NCBI RefSeq assembly: GCF_003460605.1
Contig: NZ_QTVN01000001.1
Span: 186,001-250,000 of the forward strand
Origin: Ruminococcus sp. AF31-8BH
Lineage (GTDB): Bacteria; Bacillota; Clostridia; Lachnospirales; Lachnospiraceae
Direction: 5' to 3'
Length of the DNA stretch: 64,000 nucleotides
Position numbers and translations under genes: made by a program. Below are positions 7,885 to 17,318 of the stretch, piece by piece; positions within the stretch are counted from its first letter, which is position 1, and every line of letters starts with the position of its first letter. The notes below the pieces were generated by a model, which was given only the letters and a program-made list of their open reading frames with translations, was not told the DNA's origin and searched no databases.

Positions 7885-9498
7885 TTAGATATGTTTACGG
7901 AACTCATTAGGGGTAATGCCGTATCGCTTTTTAAACACCTTAATGTAATATCCGAAATCCTTATATCCTACCATTTCTGCTATTTCATATTGCTTATAGC
8001 GATCATCTGCTATCAGCTTCTCCACATGCTTAAAACGCACATCTGTCAGATATTCCAGAAAGCTTTTTCCTGCATATTTCTTCAGAAGCCGGCTGATATA
8101 GGTTCGGCTCACATGAAACTTTTCTGTAAGATCATCCATTGAAATATCCGTGGCATAATTTTTCTCAATGTATGATAATATGCTCTGAACCAGCTTCCGG
8201 TTCCGCTCATCTGAGCCTTCTGTATTCTGCTTGATCAGTGTTCCAAACAGATTAAACATACAATTCAGGACTTCTTCTGTAGTTTCACATTGGGAAATTC
8301 GTTTTACTCCATCCTGAAGTACAGAAAAATTCCAGTTTTTATTATGTATTTCACTGTCCACTGCACAGGTGTATGGAAACTTCATACACCCAAACAGCAG
8401 ATCCATTGCTGCAAATTTAACAGCTGCCCCATCCTCCGGTGCCTGGGCAAAAAGCTGGCGCAATTCCTCTTCCGCCTTTTCGAAGCTTTCCTGAAACAGT
8501 GTCATCATGAAGTGCATTCTTTCGCCTTGTGTGATCACAAACTCCTTCTGTTCCTCGTATTGCAGGTCTTCATATTTCAGAATAATGTTCATTCCAAGAT
8601 AAATGCACTGTCTGCAAGCCTTCTGGGCTTTTCGGTACTGGGCATTCGCCTGATATTCATCTTCCGAAATATCACTGATTCCAAAATTCATGCATGCTTT
8701 CAAATACCGTTCCACTTCTTCCTGGATTTTCCCACAGGCCTGAAGTGCAAGATCCATACATTTCTGATTTTCTTCCTCTTTCGCAAACAAAAGTATGAAG
8801 TTATACTCAGCTGTAGCCGTATTATAATCACTCAACACCTGTATATTGTAATTGTTGAAAATTTCCTCAAAAATATTAATACAGGCAAATTCTTCAATCC
8901 ATTTGTCGCCTTCGTGAAGTTGTTTTTCCCCAACTACCTTTCTTCCAACACATACAATGTATTTTTCGATGGTCAGCTTAAGGGATTTCGCCTGCTCCTG
9001 CACCACTCCTTTTCCCTGAAGCCTTCCATAGAGAAGATTTCCTGCAAATTTAGACCTTAGCTCCGGTACAGACTGATTAAAATACTTCTGTAAATCCCGA
9101 ACCTCCTGCTGTTCTTCTTTTTTTGCACGTATTTCTTCAGCAAGCCTGGCTGCCATATTTTTTAATTCATCGTAATCAATGGGCTTCAGCAGATATTCCT
9201 TCACACCAATACTGATTGCTTTTTGGGCATAGGCAAAGCTGTCATAGCCTGTCAGGATTACAATGACTGTATCTGGATACATCTCGTGAGCCCGCTCGGC
9301 AAAATCCAGACCATCCATTCCAGGCATCCGGACATCTGTAAGAATCAGATCTGGCTTTATATGTTCCAGCTTTTCCAGTCCCTCCAGACCATTTTTCGCA
9401 GTAGCAGCCACCTGATATCCATAATCAGACCAGGGAAAAGAGCATAAACCATCCAAAATAATATACTCATCATCCAATATCATTACCTGAAGTTCCAT
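7885..9498 (-). CDS. YesN-type response regulator, receiver plus AraC DNA-binding domain
   Basis: This 537-residue protein has an N-terminal receiver domain with acidic pocket MILDDEY and phospho-acceptor Asp55 in LILTDVRMPG. A long linker region (about 130-430) precedes a two-helix-turn-helix AraC domain at the C-terminus (VSRTYISRLLKKYAGKSF, then EIAEMVGYKDFGYYIKVFKK). It overlaps the kinase gene by 29 bases (9470-9498). It should activate the transporter operon that lies immediately downstream when the kinase senses sugar or sugar-loaded binding protein. That target is inferred from position. Confidence 0.92.
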   Translation of the reverse strand: MELQVMILDDEYIILDGLCSFPWSDYGYQVAATAKNGLEGLEKLEHIKPDLILTDVRMPGMDGLDFAERAHEMYPDTVIVILTGYDSFAYAQKAISIGVKEYLLKPIDYDELKNMAARLAEEIRAKKEEQQEVRDLQKYFNQSVPELRSKFAGNLLYGRLQGKGVVQEQAKSLKLTIEKYIVCVGRKVVGEKQLHEGDKWIEEFACINIFEEIFNNYNIQVLSDYNTATAEYNFILLFAKEEENQKCMDLALQACGKIQEEVERYLKACMNFGISDISEDEYQANAQYRKAQKACRQCIYLGMNIILKYEDLQYEEQKEFVITQGERMHFMMTLFQESFEKAEEELRQLFAQAPEDGAAVKFAAMDLLFGCMKFPYTCAVDSEIHNKNWNFSVLQDGVKRISQCETTEEVLNCMFNLFGTLIKQNTEGSDERNRKLVQSILSYIEKNYATDISMDDLTEKFHVSRTYISRLLKKYAGKSFLEYLTDVRFKHVEKLIADDRYKQYEIAEMVGYKDFGYYIKVFKKRYGITPNEFRKHI

Positions 9499-11275
9499 CT
9501 TTCATAATCTCCTTCGCTTTTTTCAGAGGAATTTCCAGCACAACCAGAGTTCCCTTTTCTTTTTCTGATGTGATCGTCATTTTTGCTTTTCCGTGATATA
9601 CATATTCCAGACGTTTTTGTACTGCATAAATACCCAGATTTGTATGTGTTCTTTCCGCCTTATGCTCCGGTTCTTCCTCCATTTTTAAAAGAGCTTCCAG
9701 CTTTTCTGCAGAAATTCCCACACCGTCATCCTTTACCTTAAATACTGCCATGTCATCCTGGATTTCTCCTGAAATATAGAGGAAACAATCCCAGGTGGCA
9801 TTTTCGACTCCGTGAACAACTGCATTTTCAACCAGCGTCTGTATTACCATCTTAGGAATTTCCAGTTCATTCAGTTCCTCGTCTACCTCAATATACGAAG
9901 TAAATTTATCTCCGTATCTTGTTTCCTGAATAAAAAGATAGTCTTCAATATATTTCAGTTCTTCTTTCACACGTACCATGCTTCGTTTATTGCTGATGCT
10001 TGCCCTCATAAGGTTACTGATTGCAGTTACCATCCGGCAGATATTTTCTTCACCCTTTTTTCTGGCCATCCAGTTAATTGTATCCAGCACGTTATAAAGG
10101 AAATGGGGATTGATCTGTGCCTGTAATGCCTGAAATTCAATATCTTTATTTACCATTTCCATCTCTACAATCTGCTTCAGCAGCTTCTCAACCTTCTCAA
10201 TGGTCTGGTTAAAAACCAAATTCATGGCTCCGATTTCATCTGCTCTTCCTTCCGGAAGGCGCACTGAGAAATCTCCTTTTGCAAATTTTTTCATAGCATT
10301 ACTTGTTTTTTCAATAGGTCTTGTAATTCCGCGCGCCATAATATTAGCCAGAAGAATGCACAGAAGAATACTGATTCCGATCAACATCACAGTGGTTTTT
10401 TCCAGTTCCCGGGCCGTTTTCTGTAAAAAGCTGGTTGGAATCATCCCGGCAACTGTAAGTCCGGTTTCTGAGCTTGTCTGGTAAACAAGGTTGTAAGCTT
10501 TCCCATCCAGATTAAGCCACAGATTTCCGGAATTTCCATTAATCTGATCCACCCATTTCTGATCCTTCAGATCCATATTTTCCCCGGCACTTTCCAGAAG
10601 AATATTGTTATCCTGATCCAGCAAAAATATATGAGCCGACAAGGATTCCTGCGCCGTCAGTGTCATTTTCTTTAAATAACTGATTTTGATAGAAGCTCTT
10701 AAAATTCCAAGAGGCTCCATAGTCAATACATCTTTTATCTGTTTTGCCATATAGATCAGATTTTCGTCCACTGCATTATAGTAAACACAGCGTCCGTTGG
10801 AATTTTCTGCCATTGCGCAGGAAATTTCGGAGCTTTCTTCGTTAATCCCTCTGTCATTGGAAAGAAGATGGTTGGCACCGTTATAACCATACAGCTGAAT
10901 ATCATTTATATATATGCTTGTATAGCCCTGCAAAAGCAGTCTTCTGATCTGGCCGGCCCTTGAATAATAAGAATAAAGCTCGGACCCATCGGATTTATAT
11001 GGTTTATCAGATTCCAGTTCTTCCTGTACAATACTGCTGTTTGCGATATATTCAAATGAATTTTCCACCATATCAAAATAATGATCAAGGTTAACAGACA
11101 GCTCATTGATCACTCCTGCTGACTGTTTCACAGTCTGCTCTGTTACAATTTCTGATGCAGACATAAACTGTAAAAAGCTGGCTGCCAAAAGTACAACCAG
11201 CGTAATGCTAAGTATACAATATAGATATTTTCTCTGAATTGAAAGATTCAGATACCATTTTTTTAACTGTTTCAT
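9470..11275 (-). CDS. YesM-type sensor histidine kinase
   Basis: This 601-residue membrane kinase has one span near residues 14-32, an extracellular sensor region of about 250 residues, a second span near 300, and a HAMP segment (ARGITRPIEKTSNAMKKFAKG). The His_kinase domain carries phospho-acceptor His in INPHFLYNVLDT, followed by an HATPase domain (QTLVENAVVHG, DDGVGIS, NLGIYAVQKRL). It has a ribosome binding site AAGGTGG. Only about 20 bases separate its start from the hairpin downstream of the VOC gene, so it probably depends on read-through from the VOC promoter. Confidence 0.93.
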   Translation of the reverse strand: MKQLKKWYLNLSIQRKYLYCILSITLVVLLAASFLQFMSASEIVTEQTVKQSAGVINELSVNLDHYFDMVENSFEYIANSSIVQEELESDKPYKSDGSELYSYYSRAGQIRRLLLQGYTSIYINDIQLYGYNGANHLLSNDRGINEESSEISCAMAENSNGRCVYYNAVDENLIYMAKQIKDVLTMEPLGILRASIKISYLKKMTLTAQESLSAHIFLLDQDNNILLESAGENMDLKDQKWVDQINGNSGNLWLNLDGKAYNLVYQTSSETGLTVAGMIPTSFLQKTARELEKTTVMLIGISILLCILLANIMARGITRPIEKTSNAMKKFAKGDFSVRLPEGRADEIGAMNLVFNQTIEKVEKLLKQIVEMEMVNKDIEFQALQAQINPHFLYNVLDTINWMARKKGEENICRMVTAISNLMRASISNKRSMVRVKEELKYIEDYLFIQETRYGDKFTSYIEVDEELNELEIPKMVIQTLVENAVVHGVENATWDCFLYISGEIQDDMAVFKVKDDGVGISAEKLEALLKMEEEPEHKAERTHTNLGIYAVQKRLEYVYHGKAKMTITSEKEKGTLVVLEIPLKKAKEIMKDGTSGNDIG

Positions 11276-11293
11276 TTTTCATCCACCTTATAA

Positions 11294-11328
11294 AAGCCGA
11301 TACATTGTTTCAGGCAATGTACCGGCTT
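11294..11328 (-). terminator. Terminator/attenuator between VOC gene and sensor kinase gene
   Basis: AAGCCGATACATTG (11294-11307) pairs with CAATGTACCGGCTT (11315-11328), with one mismatch, and ends in TTTTAT on the minus strand. The kinase ATG at 11275 follows so closely that no separate promoter fits between. Confidence 0.8.
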
Positions 11329-11345
11329 CCTGTTGTAAATATCCT

Positions 11346-11738
11346 TTATAAGTACTGACTGAATTCAACCTTCTCTTTATTCGGTCCTTCAATAGTGAAA
11401 AACTTTACTCCCTTTTCCCAGAATGGTAAAAAATGAATACTGTCCTGTGTGGTATTCAAGCCAGCCCCGTTAATGTACTGATAAATCTCTTCTATGTCCT
11501 TAACATCAAGTGCAACATGATCAATTGCTCCTGCACGAAGAGCTGCTGCGTGATTCTCATAGGTTTCCACAACCAGAGTTCCAAGCTTCAGGAATACAAC
11601 CTTCTCGTCTGCTTCTTTGTTAACTGTTTCAAAAGCAGTTTCAAAGCCCAGTTTATGATAAAATTCTACGGTTTTATCAATATCGTTTGTTGGAATTCCG
11701 ATATGCTGGACACCTGTTGAATAGTTTTTCAAATCCAT
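11346..11738 (-). CDS. VOC-superfamily (glyoxalase-like) protein
   Basis: This 130-residue protein has two beta-alpha-beta-beta-beta modules of the vicinal-oxygen-chelate fold: VQHIGIPTNDIDKTVEFYHKLGF at the start and IDHVALDVKDIEEIYQYI from about residue 72. Likely metal ligands are His12, the His in IDHVAL and the Glu in KVEFSQYL. Its reaction is unknown; lactoylglutathione lyases, epimerases and dioxygenases share the fold. It has its own promoter and lies upstream of the sensor kinase and regulator genes. A role in metabolism of the transported sugar is possible but unproven. Confidence 0.82.
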   Translation of the reverse strand: MDLKNYSTGVQHIGIPTNDIDKTVEFYHKLGFETAFETVNKEADEKVVFLKLGTLVVETYENHAAALRAGAIDHVALDVKDIEEIYQYINGAGLNTTQDSIHFLPFWEKGVKFFTIEGPNKEKVEFSQYL

Positions 11739-11787
11739 CTTCCATTTCCCCTTTGTATAAATTTGTTTTTTCGAAAAGCTTTTTTAC

Positions 11788-11817
11788 AATATACGCACAA
11801 GTTTTCTTATTTGTCAA
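11788..11817 (-). promoter_or_regulatory. Promoter of the VOC gene (and probably the kinase/regulator genes)
   Basis: On the minus strand TTGACA (11812-11817) is followed after 18 bases by TATATT (11788-11793). Confidence 0.65.
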
Positions 11818-11836
11818 GATTATAAATTCAGCTCAT

Positions 11837-12427
11837 TTATTTCTTCCCATTCATAATCCTGCAAAATATCACTGCTGCCAGCGTGCTCATTCCGGTAGCA
11901 AAAATGGCAGGTCCTACGATTGCAGCAGGATTCGGACTGCCATACTGAGCGCGATAAGCAATCATATTGATGGGTAATAATTGAAGAGAGGAAACATTGA
12001 TAATCAGAAATGTACACATGGATTTACTGGCAATTGTACTGTAACCATTTAGTCTGTCCAATTCCTGAAATGCCAGCAATCCAGAGCTGGTGCTTGCGTG
12101 ACTCAGCCCAAGAAAATTAGAAAGAAAATTCAATGAAATATAATAATTGGCTTTCTCCTGATTCTTTAATTCAGGAAAGAGGAAGCGAAGAAGCGGCTGG
12201 ATTCTCCTTGCCAGCTTTTCCACCAGCCCCGTCTGCTCTGCGATTTTCATAATGCCGGTCCAAAAGGCTGTGATTCCTGCAATTGCAATCACCAGATTCA
12301 CGGCTTCCTTTGCCGAATTAATTATCGCTTCCGTTACCGCATCCAGGGTTCCTGCAAATGCTCCGTAAATCACCCCAAGCAAAAGCATTCCGCCCCAAAG
12401 ATAATTCATCATAAAAAAATCCCTCAC
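11837..12427 (-). CDS. spmA: Spore maturation protein A-like (nucleoside-recognition/Gate domain)
   Basis: This 196-residue multispanning protein has SpmA hallmarks: an N-terminal YLWGGMLLLGVIYGAFAG, the central FWTGIMKIAEQTGL, and NYYISLNFLSNFLGLSHA. The C-terminal half contains MCTFLIINVSSLQLLPIN. SpmA works with SpmB in spore-core dehydration in Bacillus. No spmB gene is next to it here; many genomes carry the two together, so this isolated copy is slightly unusual. Presence of the gene fits a spore-forming host. Confidence 0.85.
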   Translation of the reverse strand: MRDFFMMNYLWGGMLLLGVIYGAFAGTLDAVTEAIINSAKEAVNLVIAIAGITAFWTGIMKIAEQTGLVEKLARRIQPLLRFLFPELKNQEKANYYISLNFLSNFLGLSHASTSSGLLAFQELDRLNGYSTIASKSMCTFLIINVSSLQLLPINMIAYRAQYGSPNPAAIVGPAIFATGMSTLAAVIFCRIMNGKK

Positions 12428-12517
12428 ACAAGCATATTTTATAATATGTTTATGTGGGGAATACTTTTCTATGCATTTGAATATGTAATTGTGAAAATAC
12501 GCAAAAAATCTGCTCTG

Positions 12518-13054
12518 TCAGAATCCGAACTCCTCATAATCCTCCGGCAGAAACCTATGATAAATAAAGTGAAAGCCTTCGTCTTTAAAACAATAGTAAT
12601 AAATATCGTCCTCTTTAGCCACAAATCGGATATAAAAATCAAACTCTCCGTTATTCATATCCTGATACTCTGTTTTTTCCCCATAAGACGCAAACAGATT
12701 AAGCAGCTTTTCCTTCGTACAATCGTGCTGCTGAACCAGCTCGATAAGAACCTTGATGAACTCATTCTCTTTCATATTCTCATGTACATACACGCTGCCT
12801 GGTTCCGGAATATAAAAACAAAAACGGTCACCTCTGTGGGTAGCGGTCACCTGACCCAGCTTTTGTACCAGCGCTTCCGGCATATGTGATAATCTGGCAG
12901 CCATTTCATCTGCGCTGTCCCTGGCAGAAAAGAAATGATTCAGGGAAGACAGAGGATAATATAAATGAATCTTCTCCTCTTTGAATCCAAGCTTGGCCTG
13001 TTCTTCCTTTATTACATCTATTAAACTGTTTTCCAGCTTTTCAAATCCCGTCAT
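12518..13054 (-). CDS. DUF3877-like hypothetical protein
   Basis: This soluble 178-residue protein is rich in acidic and aromatic residues (DDIYYYCFKDEGFHFIYHRF near the C-terminus). The N-terminus FEKLENSLIDVIKEEQAKLG resembles Lachnospiraceae proteins annotated as DUF3877, from memory only. Its start overlaps the stop of the upstream acetyltransferase by four bases (ATGA at 13051-13054), so the two are translationally coupled. No catalytic motif is apparent. Confidence 0.6.
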   Translation of the reverse strand: MTGFEKLENSLIDVIKEEQAKLGFKEEKIHLYYPLSSLNHFFSARDSADEMAARLSHMPEALVQKLGQVTATHRGDRFCFYIPEPGSVYVHENMKENEFIKVLIELVQQHDCTKEKLLNLFASYGEKTEYQDMNNGEFDFYIRFVAKEDDIYYYCFKDEGFHFIYHRFLPEDYEEFGF

Positions 13055-13854
13055 AATTTCTCCTTTTTCACTTTATAAACCACATACTCGTGGCTGAAAT
13101 GATAACCCAGCTTCTCTGCCAGCCCAACAGACATTTTATTGGCTGCATCCCAGTTTGGATAAAGCCCTCGTTTGTCACATTCCAGAAGCAGCCGCGCTGC
13201 TCCGATATATGCAAGACCTTTTCTGCGGTGGTCTTCACGGGTTACTACCTCAATTTCAATTCCACCATGGCAGCCAAGATTCTCGTCACTTCTTCTGCCA
13301 TAACCAGAATAAGAGGATATTCCTGCGACTACTTCCCCGCCCGTTAAAATACAAACACCAAGTCCATACTCTCTGTATTGACTATAGCTTTCGTAGTTTG
13401 CTGTCAGGTCTTTGCTCCACTGTGTATCTCTGCAAATTTCAAAAAGTGCCTGGTCGATCAGTTTTATTTCGTACTCTCTCGGCAGACTTTGTGTTACCTT
13501 CTGAAGCTGCTTTAAATCAAAAACCCCAGGTTCCTTTTTAATTGCATAACGAACTGTTTTCTCGGCCTTCTCTCCGTAGCACTCCTCGATCATCTGTAAC
13601 CAGTCATCATTTTGAGGCACCAAAATTACTTCCTCTGATGCACTGTTTGCCAACGCTCCGGAAATAACTTCTGAGTCCGTTTTTCCACTCAGGAAGCAGA
13701 AATCCCCAAGCATAACAGCACCGCTCTCCGGTTTTTCCAGAGAATCCACATATATTTTTCCCATTACGCCCTGCACCGCTGACCAGACTATACTATCCTG
13801 CCAGCCTGCAAAGAGGGCACTGGCTCTGCCTGTTTCTTTTAATTCACAAATCAT
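13051..13854 (-). CDS. GNAT-family acetyltransferase
   Basis: This 267-residue protein fits the long GNAT_acetyltran group. The C-terminal half carries the acetyl-CoA binding signature EIEVVTREDHRRKGLAYIGA, followed by ANKMSVGLAEKLGYHF, the usual end of the fold. The start at 13854 (MICELKETGR) has AGGAG about seven bases upstream. A longer reading from a TTG at 13917 has no comparable support. The substrate is unknown. It is co-transcribed with the downstream DUF3877-like gene. Confidence 0.82.
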   Translation of the reverse strand: MICELKETGRASALFAGWQDSIVWSAVQGVMGKIYVDSLEKPESGAVMLGDFCFLSGKTDSEVISGALANSASEEVILVPQNDDWLQMIEECYGEKAEKTVRYAIKKEPGVFDLKQLQKVTQSLPREYEIKLIDQALFEICRDTQWSKDLTANYESYSQYREYGLGVCILTGGEVVAGISSYSGYGRRSDENLGCHGGIEIEVVTREDHRRKGLAYIGAARLLLECDKRGLYPNWDAANKMSVGLAEKLGYHFSHEYVVYKVKKEKL

Positions 13855-13920
13855 ACTATACTCCTTACGTGAATCACGCTCTGCCCCTTTCCCTCCTTGC
13901 TTAATTTGGTTAAGCAATTC

Positions 13921-14085
13921 CTACGGTTCTATATACTTATCAGGGGAGAAAGTGTATCCGTTCTTATATCTCACAGTTAAATAGAAGGTCTCTTTTCCAT
14001 CTGTAACCTTTACAAAGCAAATCTTATTATCATCAAATTTGTCAGTAATGTCAATACTCTGGTTATGGAAATAACCCCATACTTT
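13921..14085 (-). pseudogene. C-terminal remnant of an unknown gene
   Basis: The roughly 300-base gap upstream of the nitroreductase gene holds an open stretch on the minus strand of 54 codons ending at TAG 13921. It reads VWGYFHNQSIDITDKFDD ... FYLTVRYKNGYTFSPDKY. It looks like coding sequence (balanced, with aromatic/charged alternation) but has no start codon and is closed upstream by TGA. It is probably the tail of a decayed gene. I do not recognise the family. Confidence 0.45.
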
Positions 14086-14170
14086 TCATAATTACTTTAT
14101 CAATTGACTGATTGATTTTTCTTCTTAATAATGCCATAATAATAAAAAATTTGATTGAGGAGGTTTTCTC

Positions 14171-14710
14171 ATGGAATTTCAGACACTTATTGAGAACAGA
14201 AGATCTGTGCGTAAATACAGTCCCAATACGGATATTTCCAAAGAACAGATCCAGCAGCTTATAAAGGCAGCCTTGGAAGCCCCATCATGGAAAAATACTG
14301 AAACAGGGCGTTATTATTGTGTTTTATCAGAGGATATGAAGCAGAAGCTTCGTAAGGAATGTCTGTGTTACGCTAATAACGATATAAAAACTGAGCATGC
14401 CGCTTTGATCGTCACTACCTTTGTACATAACCGCGCCGGCTTCCAGAAGGACGGCACACCTGATAATGAAATCGGTAATGGCTGGGGCTGCTATGATCTT
14501 GGTCTTCAGAATGAAAATCTGATCCTGAAGGCTGCAGAGCTTGGTCTTTCCACCCTGATCATGGGACTTCGCAATGCAGATAAGATTCGCGAAATGCTCT
14601 CCATCCCGGAATCTGAGACTATTGTCGCTGTTATTGCAGTAGGAACAGCAGATGAAGAACCAAGTCGGCCGAAGCGCAGAGAGCTTGAGGATGTTCTGAA
14701 ATTTTTTTAA
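14171..14710 (+). CDS. Nitroreductase-family FMN oxidoreductase
   Basis: This 179-residue protein has the family N-terminus IENRRSVRKYSPNTDISKEQ, whose Arg residues bind the FMN phosphate, then APSWKNTETGRYYCV. The C-terminal part contains AAELGLSTLIMGLRNADKIRE and VIAVGTADEEPSRPKRR, both typical. Such enzymes are NAD(P)H-dependent flavoprotein reductases of nitro compounds or quinones. The start has GAGGAGG upstream. It is followed by a DUF362 iron-sulfur protein on the same strand, with about 97 bases between. Confidence 0.92.
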   Translation: MEFQTLIENRRSVRKYSPNTDISKEQIQQLIKAALEAPSWKNTETGRYYCVLSEDMKQKLRKECLCYANNDIKTEHAALIVTTFVHNRAGFQKDGTPDNEIGNGWGCYDLGLQNENLILKAAELGLSTLIMGLRNADKIREMLSIPESETIVAVIAVGTADEEPSRPKRRELEDVLKFF

Positions 14711-14807
14711 AGCATATTAAAAAATCTGGTAGCATCAAAACAGCTTGACATTAAAGCAATTACAAGAATATTATGAAAATAAATAAAAATCAGAAATGAG
14801 GTACATT

Positions 14808-15929
14808 ATGGAAAAATCAACTGTTTATTTCACTGATTTTCGCTGCAAGGTTGGCACAAGCCAGCTGGACAAGCTGAAAAAATTATGTATCGCAGCCGGA
14901 ATCAAAAATATCGACATGGATGGTAAATTTGTTGCCATCAAAATGCATTTCGGAGAACTTGGAAACCTTGCTTTCCTGCGCCCCAATTATGCAAAGGTAG
15001 TAGCAGATCTTTGTAAAGAGCTTGGTGGAATGCCATTCCTTACAGACTGTAACACCCTCTATCCGGGAAGCCGTAAGAACGCCCTGGAGCACATGGACTG
15101 TGCTAATCTGAATGGGTTCAATACTGTTACCACAGGCTGTCAGATCATTATCGGTGATGGACTTCGAGGAACTGATGATGTGGAGGTTCCCGTAGAAAAT
15201 GCAGAATATTGTCCTACTGCAAAAATCGGCCGTGCTGTTATGGACGCTGATGTATTCATCAGTCTTACCCATTTCAAGGGACATGAGGCAACCGGTTTTG
15301 GCGGCGCAATTAAGAACATCGGAATGGGCTGCGGAAGCCGTGCAGGAAAAATGGCTCAGCACGCCAGCGGTAAGCCAGTCATCAATGAAGAGCTGTGCCG
15401 TGGCTGTAAACGCTGTGCCAAGGAATGCGGAAGTGACGCAATTACATATCCTGAGAAAAAAGCTGTTATCGATTATGATAAATGTAAGGGCTGCGGCCGC
15501 TGCATCGGTGCCTGCAGCTTTGATGCCATCCACAATCCACACAGCAATTCCAATGAGCTTCTTTGCCGCAAAATGACAGAGTATGCACAGGCAGTCTGTC
15601 ACGGACGTCCATGCTTCCATATTGCCCTAGTTCAGGACATCAGCCCGAACTGTGACTGCCACGGTGAAAACGACGCTCCGATCCTTCCGGATATCGGAAT
15701 GTTCGCAAGCTTTGACCCCATTGCCCTTGACCAGGCTTGTGTAGACGCATGTCTTGCAGCTGAGCCAATCCGCAACAGTCAGCTTGGTGACAACCTTGCG
15801 AAACCGGAATGGCATTGCCACCACAATCACTTTATGGATTCTAATCCGAATGTTGAGTGGGAAGCAACCCTGGACCATGGACAGAAGATTGGACTTGGTT
15901 CAAGAAGCTATGAACTGAAGAGAATTTAA
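14808..15929 (+). CDS. DUF362 protein with two [4Fe-4S] ferredoxin motifs
   Basis: This 373-residue protein has an N-terminal DUF362 domain (VAIKMHFGELGNLAFLRP, FLTDCNTLYPGSRKN, HFKGHEATGFGGAIKNIGMG). It then has a bacterial-type di-cluster ferredoxin segment with CRGCKRCAKEC and CKGCGRCIGAC near residue 200. A final DUF362 part follows (FDPIALDQACVDAC). The start at 14808 is preferred because GAGG at 14798 serves it. An in-frame ATG at 14796 overlaps that site. It is probably a cytoplasmic electron carrier or redox enzyme; its partner is unknown. Confidence 0.88.
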   Translation: MEKSTVYFTDFRCKVGTSQLDKLKKLCIAAGIKNIDMDGKFVAIKMHFGELGNLAFLRPNYAKVVADLCKELGGMPFLTDCNTLYPGSRKNALEHMDCANLNGFNTVTTGCQIIIGDGLRGTDDVEVPVENAEYCPTAKIGRAVMDADVFISLTHFKGHEATGFGGAIKNIGMGCGSRAGKMAQHASGKPVINEELCRGCKRCAKECGSDAITYPEKKAVIDYDKCKGCGRCIGACSFDAIHNPHSNSNELLCRKMTEYAQAVCHGRPCFHIALVQDISPNCDCHGENDAPILPDIGMFASFDPIALDQACVDACLAAEPIRNSQLGDNLAKPEWHCHHNHFMDSNPNVEWEATLDHGQKIGLGSRSYELKRI

Positions 15930-15942
15930 ACTTTAAATAAGG

Positions 15943-15975
15943 GGGTACCGCATTACTTTAAGCAATGCGGTACCC
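15943..15975. terminator. Palindromic terminator between convergent genes
   Basis: GGGTACCGCATT (15943-15954) and AATGCGGTACCC (15964-15975) form a perfect 12-pair stem with a nine-base loop. T/A-rich but not pure T tracts lie on both sides. Confidence 0.7.
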
Positions 15976-15983
15976 ACTTATAT

Positions 15984-17318
15984 TTAACCTCTTTTTGCCA
16001 GATATCTTTTAATCAAAAATGAGCAAAAATATGGAAATGTATAAATTCCATTTTCTATGCCCACATTACTGTCAGCCAGTTTTATTCCCCACTTAATATC
16101 ACTGTAGTTTTCATTGTCAATCAACTTTCTTAGAGATTTTGAACGATTATTATTTGCCTTTACTTCAACTGGAACCAGTTCGTCTTTCGTTCTGACAAAA
16201 AAGTCTTCTTCTAAAGTTGCATTTTCTTTTTTGTAATAATATAGTCCTAAACCCTGTTTCAGAAATGCCTCTGCAACAAAGTTTTCATATAAAGCACCTT
16301 TGTAAACACCCATATTTTTATTTGCCCGTAAGTCCTCTTGGGCTTCCTCGTCCAAAGACGCAATCAGCAGTCCTGTATCCGGATAGTACAGCTTAAATTT
16401 CAATTCATCATAATTTCCCTTTAACGGTAATTCTGGATAATCCAGACAATAGCACACAGAAACAACTCCCGCATCCTTCAGCCAATCAATACAGCCCGAA
16501 TACTCTCTGCTTCTTGCATTTTTCTCAATTTTACTTAACTGAAATTTTTTGTTCTCTTTTGCCAGCTGTACCGGAACACTTCTGTATACACTGGCAATTT
16601 TCGTTTGGTCTAATCCTTCTGCATATTTTCTAATATCCTCTTCATAATCTAGTTGAATTTGACGTTGAATTTCCAATGTATCGGAAAAGGTGTTCGTTTC
16701 TATATATTGCCTGATAACTGCGGGCATCCCCCCAAGCACGCAATATTCAAGAAACAGTTTTTTATAAACAGACAATTCCGTTTCAGAGAATACCTTCCCA
16801 GAACACATATGTTCCAGAATTTGTTCGATGTGTAAATCTGAGTAGCCTTTTGCCCAGAGAAATTCCTCAAAATCCATAGAGAACATTTCATAATCTGTTT
16901 TATATCCCACACTGTTACTGTGAATTTTTTTATAATTAATTTCCAGCAAAGAGCCGCTGCAGATTACATCAAATCTTCCATCCATCTTAAAAGACTTCAA
17001 AGAAGTGGAAATATCAGGAAATTCCTGCAATTCATCAAACACAATCAGAGTTTTTCCTGCAATAAATTTTTTAGAAGGATCAATGAGGGATATATTTTTT
17101 ATAATATTTTCCACACTATATCCGTCACTTAATATAGTTTTATACTGCCCCTCCAGCACAAAATTTATAGAAACCACATTCTCATAATTCTCATCTGCAA
17201 AGTGAATAATAGATTCTGTCTTTCCAATCTGTCTTGCACCTTTAATGATTAGCGGAAGTCTGTTTTCTTTCTCCTTCCACTGCCTTAAGTAACTGTCTAC
17301 CTTTCTTTTAAAATACAT
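15984..17318 (-). CDS. AAA-type ATPase with DUF4143 domain
   Basis: This 444-residue protein belongs to a large group of prokaryotic ATPases of unclear function. It has Walker A IKGARQIGKTES near residue 26, Walker B LIVFDELQEFP near 95, and a sensor segment FDVICSGSLL. The middle resembles the winged-helix linker, and the C-terminal DUF4143 part contains DFFVRTKDELVPVEVKA, a PD-(D/E)XK-like nuclease core. The genes are often mobile and present in many copies. Base composition is more AT-rich than the neighbours, consistent with transfer. Its start is at the ATG with short upstream spacing. Confidence 0.88.
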   Translation of the reverse strand: MYFKRKVDSYLRQWKEKENRLPLIIKGARQIGKTESIIHFADENYENVVSINFVLEGQYKTILSDGYSVENIIKNISLIDPSKKFIAGKTLIVFDELQEFPDISTSLKSFKMDGRFDVICSGSLLEINYKKIHSNSVGYKTDYEMFSMDFEEFLWAKGYSDLHIEQILEHMCSGKVFSETELSVYKKLFLEYCVLGGMPAVIRQYIETNTFSDTLEIQRQIQLDYEEDIRKYAEGLDQTKIASVYRSVPVQLAKENKKFQLSKIEKNARSREYSGCIDWLKDAGVVSVCYCLDYPELPLKGNYDELKFKLYYPDTGLLIASLDEEAQEDLRANKNMGVYKGALYENFVAEAFLKQGLGLYYYKKENATLEEDFFVRTKDELVPVEVKANNNRSKSLRKLIDNENYSDIKWGIKLADSNVGIENGIYTFPYFCSFLIKRYLAKRG

